A stretch of 64,000 nucleotides of DNA from positions 9,405,771 through 9,469,770 of the forward strand of contig WOAB01000589.1 of assembly GCA_027886185.1 (NCBI GenBank). Direction: 5' to 3'. Source of the DNA: Rheum nobile (lineage: Eukaryota; Streptophyta; Magnoliopsida; Caryophyllales; Polygonaceae). The stretch's first letter is position 1; each line of letters starts with the position of its first letter. Below, piece after piece: positions 33,199 through 42,928 of this stretch. The notes beneath the pieces are model-generated. The model made no database searches. It worked only from the letters and a program-made list of their open reading frames with translations, and was not told the origin of the DNA. A program made the translations under genes and the position numbers.

Positions 33199-33207
33199 CT
33201 ATTTAAG
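33199..33207 (+). promoter_or_regulatory. TATA box of element B LTR
   Basis: CTATTTAAG, matching the TATA context of the LTRs of families A and E. The 5' LTR copy is at 30153-30161. Confidence 0.6.
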
Positions 33208-34083
33208 ACCTTTGTGTTTCTTTGTAAGTAAGTTTTTCCCAGTTATGAACCTTTGCTTTATGCATTATGAAGATTGAGAGCTCCATGGGAGTGTTTTCTC
33301 AAAGTTGATTCAAACTTGCTAGGTTGCTCTTGCGTTGTGTCAATTTCGTCTATGATCTTGGTGCTCCAAGGCTTCACTCGCTTCCTTCTCTTGCTCTTTG
33401 GACACATCCATCGTTGTGGGAGATTGTAGAAGGAAAGGTCGTTTGTGCACATTGGTTTGGTTATTGGCGACATTGTTTGCCAAGGGTCTCTCCATTGCAT
33501 CTTTCGGTTGTTCCTATATCCTTGTTTATTTCTTTGTTTCCTATCATTTGCTAACTTGTTCTCTTGTGTTTTCTCTTGTTTCCACCTCCATCTTCCATTC
33601 GAGTCTCTTGGCGTCTAGATCGGGCCACTCGCGGCTAATCCCCGCATCACGAACAAGAAGAATTTCTGAGTAAACTAAACTCCATAACTGGTGTTTTATT
33701 CAAGATAGACGTGTTTACAATAGGCCTTGGAGGCCTGCTTAAATAGGCTACAAAAACAACCTTTCAACTAGCCTAGATAAGACAACTCTAACTCATGGAC
33801 TTCGGAGCTTAATAACTTTAATTGTAGACATCCAAATGAGCTCATATTCTGTAATATATCATATAAAGTAGTTAGAAGGGTCTCCACAAAATTTGGTCTA
33901 GTTTGCACGTGTGGATCAAAATTGGGCCCATGGACAATGCAAGACTATCATCCTGGCGTGGCGTCGTGTGCATCTTCGATTTGGTGAAGTTGAACCACCG
34001 AGCCCATGGCATAATTGCTCGCCACTCCTTGTGTCATACGCCTCTTAAGGTATTCATGATTGACTGTAGGCAGGGTCACATCA

Positions 34084-34498
34084 TCCTCCCCTCCATAAAA
34101 AGGATTCGTCCTCGAATCCAAGTGCACTTCAAGAAAAAGCTTTAGAGCACACAAAACTACACAAAGAAAAACAAGGAAATGAGTGACCAAGACGTCTTTA
34201 GGGAAAGAAGGGTACGTGTAAGCAAACATGATTAGTTCCATTGAGTATCCATGGATGAATTTCCATGCACAAGTATTTCCCAACATCAGCCTAAAGATGT
34301 ACTTAAGTATAGAACATGAGATGCACATGACATACTTTGCAACAAATGCAATGCATAGGACCATTTTTTATCATGCAACAAGAATTATGAATGAGAACAA
34401 TGATGCACACATGAATGCTTAGTTCTACATGAAAAAACTGAATGCAAGGATTTGTATACATGTTGATCACGAACTAAAGGCATCCAACAAGTCATGAA
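34084..34498 (-). mobile_element. Family A internal region 3 (3' fragment)
   Basis: It matches the 3' end of internal region 1 (from 10718 to about 11132), including the hydrophobic frame 34364-33948 and the DSRTNPFYGGE tail. It ends abruptly at CAAGTCATGAAT, where MULE-like sequence begins, so the rest of the internal region is lost. Confidence 0.85.
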
Positions 34499-35640
34499 TG
34501 TGATGGATGAAAATGTTTGGTCCGTGACGGATGAGTCACTTCCGCCCGTCACAGATGAGTCATGGGGGTTTACACTTGAGCGGATAGCTTCTGTAAAGTG
34601 GCACGGTTTGTGACAAACCGTGCCACTTTACAGAAGCTAAATCCTTGTCCAAACGCGCGAAAATTTGGAGAGGTTATAGTTGACATCTTTTACTTTAATC
34701 TGGCATTGGAATCACTTAATTCGGCGTTACGTAGAAAAAGTTATACTTCTCCAAAGACGGGACATAAAACATAGATCTTTTGGCAAGTACAGTAGCATCT
34801 ACTCTCGGGACATAAAACATGGATCGTAATAGGATTACAATGTGCGAGTACAATAACATTTAAGTCGGCTTGCGATCTCGTCTCTTTCTTATGGAAGAAG
34901 GTCCGTATGCCATCAGTTGAGGACCGAATGGACCATACAGACAAGCAGTAGAGGCATCATGTGCATGCTCCCACATGACAAATACTGGTGGCAATGGTGA
35001 CTCCTCTGATAGGGCCATCTACAAAAGAATGGAGAACGTATTCAGTTGCCTAGTTCATGGGTTCAAATAATAAATATAAAATGATTAGTACCATACCGAA
35101 ATGAAATGACTCTCCTTCTCAACATGGTAGATGCTTATTGAGTTAAGCTTAGCACCTCTGGGATGATGTGGAACCGCTTGTAAAGGCAAGAAAGTAGCGT
35201 TTAGACCACCCACCACGACAACTGCACAATTGAATGCAGAAGCGACCAGACAATCCATATCTGGAAGCACCATCCAAGTCTTCTCTGGGGCCATCCTAGA
35301 GTCAAACCATGTAAGCTGTTGTAGTACTTTTTCCAGCATCGTCTCAAAGAGGCAAGTCTTAGCATACAATTCTCATATTTCTTTCACCTTGTCAATCATG
35401 GCTTTTGGGCAATCCTCCATTGTTCTTGCCCGATGCCTATTTGATCTGTAACGGCTCTGTATCCACAGTTTCCATCACCAACAATATCAAAGTAACCATT
35501 CAAGTGTTTGTGCATACACGACGAAACTATACCCTTATACGGCTCAAAGTCTTTAATGAAGGACTGTGGAGACAGATAAGGTGGTGGGAACATTTGACCC
35601 ACTGGTTTCTTGGGACTTGGGAGCTCTAACCTGAGATGGC
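34499..35640 (-). pseudogene. MULE-type OTU-like cysteine protease fragment
   Basis: Minus-strand frames 35602-35396 and 35369-35085 form an OTU-like peptidase split by one stop and shift near 35370. GDGNCGYRAV holds the catalytic Asp-Gly-x-x-Cys, WMVLPDMDCLVASAFN is the middle, and ESHFISV holds the catalytic His. OTU domains of this type accompany Mutator-like transposases in plants. An intron (GTATGG...TTTTGTAG, about 35097-35024) appears to lead to a last exon MALSEESPLPPVF ending RKRRGRKPT. No transposase core is present. A second copy of the 3' part lies inverted at 50965-51400. Confidence 0.7.
34585..34639. repeat. Perfect 27-bp palindrome with one-base centre
   Basis: The arms begin TAGCTTCTGTAAAGTGG and are exact inverted copies separated by a single G. 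The same palindrome, with complementary centre C, is at 51423-51477 in the inverted copy. The hairpin lies beside the MULE fragment and may be a remnant of its terminal region. Function unknown. Confidence 0.95.
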
Positions 35641-36107
35641 CTCAAAGGAGTGATAGGAGCTTTAGGGTTTGGTGAAGGTGTACTAGTGGGCTATGGGTAT
35701 TAAGAGAATGAAGGGCGACATCACGGAAGGGAAAATAACTACGGTGTGAAATTGACCATTCCTATCTTTGAAGGCACTTCTGATGTGGAGGCATACCTTG
35801 ATTAGCTCTCCACCGTTGAAGTTATGTCTGATTTCCACCAACACACCGACGCTCAACGGATTGCCTTAGCCACCATTCATTTCAAGAACTTTGCTTAAGC
35901 ATGGTGGGAGGAAGATAAGGAAGAGCGCCTCTACAACAACTACCCACCAATTACCACGTAGGAAGAGCTCTGTGATGCCATGAACTACCAATTTGTGCCT
36001 TAAGACTACACCAACAAAGTACAAGTCCATCTTGAAAGGGTGAAGCAAGGGAGTAGCAGCCCGAAGAGTATTACAATGAACTCAAGAGACTTGTATTTAG
36101 ATCAAAA

Positions 36108-36425
36108 GTGCACTTTCTAGAAAGCTATGTGGTGTCCAAGTTTATTGGTGGATTGAACCCTGAGTTGAGTCACCTTGTAGATCTCCAAATATTCAGCCAT
36201 GATGCACCCATTGAAGAGGTTTTGCATTATGCTACAAGGGTGCACCAAAGCTTGCAAAAGAAGAAGGGTATGTCCAGCTCAAAGCCGTGGAGTTCATCAT
36301 CAACTTCACAACCCTCATCTTACTCATCAAAGCGGCCAGAGTCCAAGTATGAGCCCTCCAAAGCGCCTTATAGGCGTGATGCACCTCGTCAAGAACTAGC
36401 TACTAAGAAGGAAGACTCGGCTTGA
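36108..36425 (+). pseudogene. Element C gag C-terminal part
   Basis: Contains FIGGLNPELSHLVDLQIFSHDAPIEEVLHYATRVHQSL, the conserved region after the gypsy gag core, followed by a Ser/Lys-rich linker. It stops at 36423-36425, two codons before the zinc-knuckle frame, which is in the same register. Only a nonsense codon therefore separates them. Confidence 0.75.
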
Positions 36426-36434
36426 ACAAGGGAT

Positions 36435-37070
36435 GTGAAGTGTTACAAGTGTCTTGGAAGGGGACACTATGCGAAGGACTGCCCAACAAGGAAGCAAGTG
36501 CTTCTGAATGAGCTTGGTGACTATGTTTATGAGGATGAACAAGAAGAGGAGGAAGAGTTGCAGCCAAAGTTTGATGAAGAAGAAGTGCAAGTGGCTGCCG
36601 CCGAGGGTGAATGTTTTGTTATCAAGAGAACCTTGGTTGCTAATGATGCACCTTCGTTGCCTTCTCAAAGGGAGACTATCTTCCACACAAGATGTCACAT
36701 TCAAGGGAAGGTGTGCAATGTGATAATTGATGGGGGATCTTGCTACAAAATCATAGACCAAGAGGTGGTTCGACGATTCAACATCAAAACCACACCCCAT
36801 ACCCAACCTTTAACCCTAAACTGGCTAAACTCCTCTACACCACTTAAGGTCCAAGAGCAAGCAACCATTCAGTTTGCAATTGGCACCTACAAGGATGAAG
36901 TGTTGTGTGATGTGCTCCCTATGACCGCATGTCACTTGCTTCTTGGAAGACCATGGCAGTATGACCGTGGGGTGATTCATCAAGGAGTCACCAATGAATA
37001 TTCTTTCCACATGGTCGGCAAGAAGATCACTCTTCTTCATATGGCTGCTCATGAGATAATGGCAGACTAA
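36435..37070 (+). pseudogene. Element C zinc knuckle and aspartic protease
   Basis: A 211-residue frame. CYKCLGRGHYAKDC (residues 3-16) is a C-X2-C-X4-H-X4-C knuckle for RNA binding. An acidic region follows. The retropepsin-like domain starts near residue 95 with VIIDGGSCYKI, where gypsy elements of this type use D-G-G or D-S-G. It ends with DVLPMTACHLLLGRPWQYDRG, the conserved LLGRPW block. Length and order fit gypsy gag-pol. The frame closes before RT. Confidence 0.85.
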
Positions 37071-37567
37071 GTAGCTAGTGAGCAAAGAAGGAGCCAACGC
37101 AAGCAAGAGATGGGATCTAACAAAAAGCTAGCCATTGGAACCAATTCAGGTGCTAGTGCTCATATGCTACTAGCTAAGGCTAAGGAGGTTGGCTACGCAA
37201 TTCAGGGGAGTCAAGTTTGCTTTCTTATGATTCCTTGTTCAAAGTTTTCTTCTAGTGAATTGAGTGACCTACCTCCTACAACTATGTCTCTTTTGCAAAT
37301 TTGAAGATTTATTCCAAGAGGAGATACCAAGCGGCCTACCTCCAATTAGGGGCATTGAACACCAAATTGATTTTGTCCCTGGAGCCACTCTCCCTAATAG
37401 AGCAACCTATAGAACCAATCCAGAAAAAACTAAGGAGTTGCAAAGACAAGTCCAAGACTTGTTGGACAAGGGCTACGTGAGGAAAAGTCTATCACCATGT
37501 GTCGTGCTCGTCATACTTGTGTGTTGATTGTAAGGCTATCAACAACATCACCGTCAAGTATAGGCAC

Positions 37568-38640
37568 TGATGTGTCCTTGCCTCTTGTGTCAAGCCAAGT
37601 TGTCAAAGGAGACGCCTTGGATCTAGTCTTGGTTGGGAAGTCACGTCTGAACGTCACAGTGGTGGTGATCGCGAACGGAAGAACGCGATGATGGTGGTGG
37701 TGGTGATCACGGTGGCGATGGAAGCGAGTTGATGGGAGTATGGATAGTGGTGGCGGAAGCGATTGGATGGAGGGATAGACGACTTGAAGGGACAAGTCGT
37801 TGATGTCGTAGCGTCGACTGCGGATGGGATAAGCTCGATGGAGATCGAGTGGTTACCGTAGCGTCGGCGGTGGAGTGAATGGGGATGAGAGGGATATAGG
37901 TGACGTTCGATCAAGGGAAGGAGGGATTAACACTCGACTTTAAACCTTGAACTTTAACTTTGAACGTGAGAAATAAAGAGTACAAATTAGGGTATAAATA
38001 GGGAAGGGATCTCGACCAAGACCTAATGGGCTTGGGTCGAAACGAACCTAAGGGCTAGCCCATGCAAGCATGAAAAAGGCACTCACCCTAAAAGATAGAA
38101 CGACTAAAAAGGAAACTATCTAAAACGCTATAAATAAGGAAACTATCTAAAACGCTATAAATAAGGAAACTATCTAAAAAGAACGCCATCTTCAGAAAGA
38201 ACGCGTGAAGTGATGAAGGTGGTTGAGCCGCTTGAGGGAGATCGCGTTCAACATGGAGTCGCTTGAAGGAAGACGCGTTGAGGCACGCGATCTTTGGATT
38301 TGGATGAAGACGCTTGATGAAGATCGCGGTCTTCATGCTTGGATCTTCTGAGCTCACAGTCATCGCGTTCTTCCTCGTCTTGAACAAAGGTGGTCTCCAA
38401 GGTCTTGGACGCGTGGGGCTCGCCTGAGCCCGACTTGGGTCGATGCAGGGACGCATCACTCTCCTCCCCTTAGAATCGAAGCGTCCTCGCTTCGAACTTG
38501 GTGGGGCCAAGAAGAAGAAATGCTCGTCGGGCTGCAGAAAGACGGCGGCTGGCTTGTGTCCGGCTCACAGAACCTCAATGAAGATCAATGAAGACTCAAG
38601 TTCAGGAGCGGGCTCGATAGCTGGGGTTGGCGTGCCAATG
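37568..38640 (-). mobile_element. Element D fragment: 3' LTR plus pol end, inside element C
   Basis: The LTR is 37568-38458 (891 bp), on the minus strand TGATGCGTCCC...GACACATCA. The adjoining purine tract reads AAGGGGAGGAGAG on the minus strand, so this is a 3' LTR. The following 180 bp end abruptly before the integrase sequence of element C resumes near 38645. Element C has lost everything between early RT and late integrase, so this is a deletion with insertion, not a clean transposition. The LTR holds a 27-bp tandem repeat (about 38110-38170). Confidence 0.75.
37991..38000 (-). promoter_or_regulatory. TATA-like box of element D LTR
   Basis: The minus strand reads TATTTATACC, similar in position and sequence to the other gypsy LTR boxes. 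Confidence 0.45.
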
Positions 38641-38644
38641 CAGA

Positions 38645-39331
38645 AAATCGCAACCATGGCCAACTTTGTGGTCTCAAATGGGTACCAAATTACTTTTCTC
38701 CACCTCAAGTCATCCTCAAACGATGGCCAAACCAAAGTTGTTAATAGGACTTTAGGAGCTCTATCGCGTGCCTTATTGAGTACTGACCTGCGCAGGTGGG
38801 AAGAGTGCTTAGCTTTTATAGAGTTTGCCTACAACTGAACCATCCACTCGGCTACTAAGAAGTCTCCATTCGAAGTAGTTTATGTTCAGATTCCTACTAC
38901 TCCTTTGGATATGGTTCCCTATGCTCTCAAGGATCCCGAGGACAAGAAAGGTAAAGATCATGTCGACTTTGTCAAGAGATTGCACGCGTCGACTTGTCAA
39001 AGGCTTGAGGAGCGCACAACTCAATACATTAAGAAGGCAAACAGAGGAAGGCGTGAAGTGATCTTTAAACCTGGGGACCTCGTATGGATTCACCTAAGGA
39101 AAGAGAGATTCCCAAAGCAGTGACATTCCAAGCTAAAGCCGTGAGGAGATGGTCCATTCCAAGTGTTCAAGTGCATCAACAACAATGCATACCAAATTGA
39201 GCTACCATGTGAGTATGGTGCTCAAGATGTGTTCAATGTAGTTGACTTGTCTCCTTTTATTATGGACAGTGATATGGAGGAGGACCACGCAGATTTGAGG
39301 TCGAATCTTCCCCAAGGGGGGGGGGGGAGGA
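38645..39331 (+). pseudogene. Element C integrase C-terminal region and purine tract
   Basis: Resumes with SSNDGQTKVVNRTLGALSRALL, the integrase block holding the catalytic Glu position (here Lys). Then come FIEFAYN, PFEVVY and the C-terminal fold FKPGDLVWIHLRKERFP and AYQIELPCEYGAQDVFNVVDLSPF. Stops at about 38836 and 39120 break the frame. It ends DLRSNLPQGGGG, encoded by the purine tract 39313-39331, an 11-G run. No chromodomain is visible. Confidence 0.85.
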
Positions 39332-40125
39332 TGATGCGAATGTCGATCCGCATCAAGAGCATGCGGCGTCACCACCATTGGCATCGGCGTCACCAATAGG
39401 ACATGAAGAAGGAAGCGGCGACGTTCCTACAAATGAGGTGCCTATTGTACACAAGGCTAGTTGAAGTGTGGATGTCCCAACTACCTCAACGGCACCCACC
39501 AAACCTCTCACTCGCACGGGCGCCCGAGCATTGGCGCACATGGAACAAGCTAAGGCCGACACTCACCAGGCATCGGGCGTGCTCACGCGTTCCCAAGCCA
39601 AGAAGGTGCTCAAGGACCTTCAAATAGGCCTATATGCTCAAGGAGCGCCGGTGCAAGTGGATAAGTCCCTTGTGACTGTCCTAAGGCGCGAAGAAGCACA
39701 TGCGGCGGCGGCGACAAGGGAAAGTGATCACAACTTCGTCGATGCAACTCTTCCATTTGGCTCCCAACTTCTGCCACAACTTACTGGGATCCAAAGAGAG
39801 CAAAGGACTTCAAGTTGGCCGACCAAAGTTGAAGAGCGCCCTGCGAAGACAACCAAAGACAAGCCATCGCCGACACCGACAATGCCATGACAACACTCCA
39901 GAGCGTTCTCCCAGATGTCTCGTGCGATTGGGCCCATTTTAGTGGTCTTCAAGGTCACGAGGCCCAACATCACATATCCAAATTTCATCTCTTTTGAAGA
40001 TCATTTGCTATCGGTTATTCACAGACAATCCGGGTTATGTTTTAGAGCAACCTTTGAACTTTCTCTGCTTTACTATTAGTAGTTGTTTTGTTGCCATTAT
40101 TTTAGGCAACCTTTAAATCTCAAAG
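39332..40125 (+). mobile_element. Element C 3' LTR (right end uncertain)
   Basis: It starts TGATGCGAATG right after the purine tract. A frame inside reads TGARALAHMEQAKAD and GVLTRSQAKKVLKDL, matching the LTR-borne motif of element B. The right end is obscured by the leader of element E, so it may be truncated. Confidence 0.6.
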
Positions 40126-41033
40126 ATCTTAACTCCACAAGCTCGCTAACTTGGCTGGTGTATGGTTTTTCTAAATGCACAAAGTTGACACTTAAAGACA
40201 AAATAAAGTGCACCATAACCTTAGTTTAGTTCCTTGTATTAAAATCACAACTCAAAACAAGTGTTGCAAGTACTAGTTCCTTCGTATCCTTACAAGAGAT
40301 GAGCACCACTATTACACGGCAAGGTAAGAGAAATGGCAAGAAATGGATTACGTAGAGTTGATTATATTGATGCACCACTTTTTCAAAGGCTTTCTCTTTT
40401 TGTTTGAGCCGAGTTTTTCGGTTGCATCCTCTCTTTCAAAGATATTCCAAGAAACTGATTTGTCTTTCTTTTTTCGCTTTTTTTTTTACAAACAACGTAT
40501 GCAGGAATGAGGAAAATTACACTTACGAAACAATAAAATTCAGAAACTTCAATGAACAACTCAGTTTAAATACTTAGGAGGGTTTCCTACGCGTCAAAAG
40601 TCTTGGATTGCAATGTTAACACAAGTATTAAATTCAGGTTGTTCAATCTGCCAAAGAAATAAAATAAAAGACGCAACAACCTAACTATATGCAGCTAATG
40701 ATAGGGCACGACTGGCTGGAATTTAGCAGCTTCAAATTTTGAAATTCAAGACTCTAACCACTTAGCAACAAGAACCTAGATTTTAGGAGGCTGCTAAACT
40801 GATTTCCCTAGGAGTTAACGATGTAGTTCTAATTGAAATTAAGCTTCTAAACTACGAATCTCTACCTAGATGCAAGACTCAGCAACAAACAAGAGAGAAT
40901 TAACAAGAAATCCTACGGACAACTGCTCTAAGAACAACAATTCAAGGGCACGAAATCTAAAGCATGTAGAACTGAAATTCTCATGATTTAAAGCAAAGAT
41001 TAGAGCAAATTCTTACATGGCTCTGATACCACA
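40126..41033 (-). mobile_element. Family E: 5' leader fragment with primer site
   Basis: No coding content. It resembles the leaders of family A in style (T-rich run near 40465, then a primer site). The primer site TGGTATCAGAGC is at 41020-41031 on the minus strand. Its gag is missing, since element C sequence lies directly to the left. Confidence 0.65.
41020..41031 (-). other. Element E primer binding site
   Basis: TGGTATCAGAGC on the minus strand, two bases from the LTR start at 41034. Confidence 0.95.
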
Positions 41034-41975
41034 TGTTGTATTCAAGGATCGGGCAGGCTCGGTGCAAGGATTTGCTCATCTAGACTCCGGAACTCGCCCA
41101 ACCTTCAATCCGAAACAAGGTGCGGTGTGGTTGATGATAGACGTTGATGATGGCGATCTTGAAGGTGGAAATGGACTTGTGAATTGGCGTAGGATAGGTG
41201 ATCTGCAGCAGCTTAGATATGACTCACTAAACCGAGAAGAACAAGGTTGAAATTTGAGATATAACCCACTCAAAATTCAGAGGAAATCTTGATATCACAC
41301 ACAAGATGAAGGGAAGAAGGAGAGAGCATTCTTAAGCAAAAACAGAAATAGATCTTCTGATTTCTTATTCAACCTGTCCTTCTACAAGCTTGAAATTTGC
41401 TTAAATAGTCTTGCTAGAAAATGAAGAATAAAACAAGGAAATAATCTACACTACTCGGCCCACTACTCTTTACATAATGGGTTTTAGGGAATTTTAGAAA
41501 TTCACTAAAACATTTAAAACTGAATTAAAATTGTCTTGAATTACTTGAAACAAGTCAAGCTCGGTCTCCACGTGATGAAAGCTCCGGAGGTGCCAAGTTT
41601 GCCGGGCTAGCCTTGATGCAAATGACCGAGCCAAGGTCACGTGAGCTCGGCATTCCTATCCTCATGAGACCCTCCTTAAGTTGGTGGTGAAGTTGGCGAG
41701 CTCGGGCTCGGGTGGGGGCGCTAGGCTGCAGCTCCTCCGTGGTCTTCTTCTCTTCCACGGCCGCAAAACTAAGGCTGATGTTGTACCGGGCTCATGGCCA
41801 CTTGGCTGGGCGTCTTGGGCTCCAACGACCTTAGAGCGTGTCAAAGGAACCGTAGGAGCTTGGGTGGCTGATTCAAGATGGGTGTTGCCTGGCGAGGCCG
41901 CCTCCTCTTCTAGCTCATCTTCACTAGACATGTCTTGAGTGTCTTGATGTATCTTGATGTGTCTTGAACACATCA
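41034..41975 (-). mobile_element. Element E LTR
   Basis: 942 bp; the minus strand begins TGATGTGTTCAAG and ends TACAACA. A primer site on the left and the purine tract CAAGAGAGGGAGGA (41976-41989, minus strand) on the right show that it joins two internal regions. It carries the LTR-borne PTRARARQLHHQL motif (frame 41758-41555) and a CTATTTAAGC box at 41399-41408. Confidence 0.85.
41399..41408 (-). promoter_or_regulatory. TATA box of element E LTR
   Basis: CTATTTAAGC on the minus strand, identical to the box of family A LTRs. Confidence 0.6.
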
Positions 41976-42862
41976 TCCTCCCTCTCTTGAAAGGGATTCG
42001 ACCTCGAATCCATCTCGTCAAGGTCGTTGTCATTGTTCACTATGTAAGGCATCAAGTCGGCTACATTGAAGACATCATGGGTGCCATAGGAGGATGGAAG
42101 ATCCAACTTGTATGCAGTGTCATTGATCTTCTCAAGCACTTGGAATGGTCCATCGCCCCTTGGCTTCAACTTGGAGTTGCGGAGTGTTGGAAAACGCTCC
42201 TTCCTTAAGTGCACCCAAACCAGATCTCCTGGTTCAAATATCACTTCTTTGCGCACCTTGTCCGCTTGCTTCTTGTATTGGCCGGTCCTCCTCTCTAGTT
42301 GCAGCCTAGTGTCCTCGTGCAGCTTCTTGATCCTAGTAGCCTCATCCGCGCCCTCCTTGCTTTCACGGTCTTTGATGGCGTAGGGTAACAACTCAAGTGG
42401 TGTTGTAGGGTTGCGCCCATACACCACCTCAAAGGGCATCCTCCTGGTAGCCGTGTGGACTGTCCTATTGTAGGCGAACTCAATGAATGATAAGCTATCT
42501 TCCCACCTACGCAAGTTAGTCCTCAAAATAGTTCTAAGCAAAGCACCAAGAGTTCGGTTGACTACCTCGGTTTGCCCATCCGTTTGAGGATGAAAGGTAG
42601 TAGAGAATAGAAGTTTGGTCCCAAGCTTTGCCCATAAAGTCTTCCAAAAGTAGCTTAGGAACTTCACATCTCTATCTGATACAATGGACCTAGGAACTCC
42701 ATGTAATCTCACAATTTGATAAAAAAAAAAGTTAGCAACATGAGATGCATCATCAGTTTTATGGCATGCAATGAAGTGTGCCATTTTAGAGAACCTATCC
42801 ACTACCACAAATATAGAGTCTCTCCCTCTCTTAGACCTTGGTAATCCCAAAACAAAGTCCAT
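41924..42862 (-). CDS. Element E integrase core and C-terminal domain (gypsy)
   Basis: A 312-residue frame that would insert the element DNA. The catalytic triad is readable: Asp in MDFVLGLP, Asp in SIVSDRDVKF and Glu in DGQTEVVNR. The conserved WEDSLSFIEFAYN and PFEVVYGRNP follow. The C-terminal SH3-like fold covers FEPGDLVWVHLRKERFP to GTHDVFNVADLMPY. It ends DSRSNPFQERED over the purine tract and runs into the LTR. No chromodomain is seen. The frame is open, but a frameshift near 42930 separates it from the HHCC region upstream, so it is part of a broken pol. Confidence 0.85.
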   Translation of the reverse strand: MDFVLGLPRSKRGRDSIFVVVDRFSKMAHFIACHKTDDASHVANFFFYQIVRLHGVPRSIVSDRDVKFLSYFWKTLWAKLGTKLLFSTTFHPQTDGQTEVVNRTLGALLRTILRTNLRRWEDSLSFIEFAYNRTVHTATRRMPFEVVYGRNPTTPLELLPYAIKDRESKEGADEATRIKKLHEDTRLQLERRTGQYKKQADKVRKEVIFEPGDLVWVHLRKERFPTLRNSKLKPRGDGPFQVLEKINDTAYKLDLPSSYGTHDVFNVADLMPYIVNNDNDLDEMDSRSNPFQEREDDVFKTHQDTSRHSRHV

Positions 42863-42928
42863 GGAAATGTCTTCCCAAGGTAGTTTAGGGATAAGGGAGT
42901 GTAGAGACCATGTGGCTGCACTTTAGCC

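Larger units (their letters stand above)
29626..33649 (+). mobile_element. Element B: non-autonomous gypsy-like element
   Basis: It lies in plus orientation inside LTR-c. The 3' LTR is 32672-33649 (978 bp; TGATGCGGGAG...CCCGCATCA). The 5' LTR (29626-30254) is colinear with the 3' LTR for 629 bp and then switches to a poly(A) run. The internal region has one long frame with gag and integrase remnants, and no protease, RT or RNase H. The purine tract is 32658-32671 (GAAGGGGAGAA). No Met primer site is visible after the 5' LTR. Confidence 0.9.
32672..33649 (+). mobile_element. Element B 3' LTR
   Basis: 978 bp with TG...CA ends. The gag-integrase frame runs about 370 bp into it with PLTRAQAKLMQEE, a motif seen at the matching place in the LTRs of C, E and the 58-kb solo LTR. 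It holds an imperfect repeat of ACTCGGTCGGGTCATGACCG around 33049-33140 and a TATA-like box at 33199. Confidence 0.95.
29104..34083 (-). mobile_element. Family A LTR-c, split by element B
   Basis: The LTR parts are 29104-29625 and 33650-34083. The break falls in CTCACGAAC|AAGAAG of the intact LTR. The left copy of the duplicated pentamer is TGAAC (one change) and the right is CGAAC. LTR-c ends at CACATCA (34083), followed by a purine tract. Confidence 0.9.
35690..37567 (+). mobile_element. Element C (gypsy): gag, protease and start of RT
   Basis: A plus-strand Ty3/gypsy remnant. The gag is readable but has in-frame stops at 35803 and 35959, each where Trp is expected (LD*LSTVEV, TT*EELCDAM). 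Zinc knuckle and protease follow. The RT begins in the frame 37264-37527 (FEDLFQEEIPSGLPPIRG, then YRTNPEKTKELQRQVQDLLDKGYV) and is cut at 37567 by element D. Its 5' LTR is not visible to the left. Confidence 0.85.

Noticed and set aside
37511..37914. Minus-strand frames rich in His and Ser in the element D LTR
   Set aside because: They come from CACCAC-type simple repeats, with no domain or start context.
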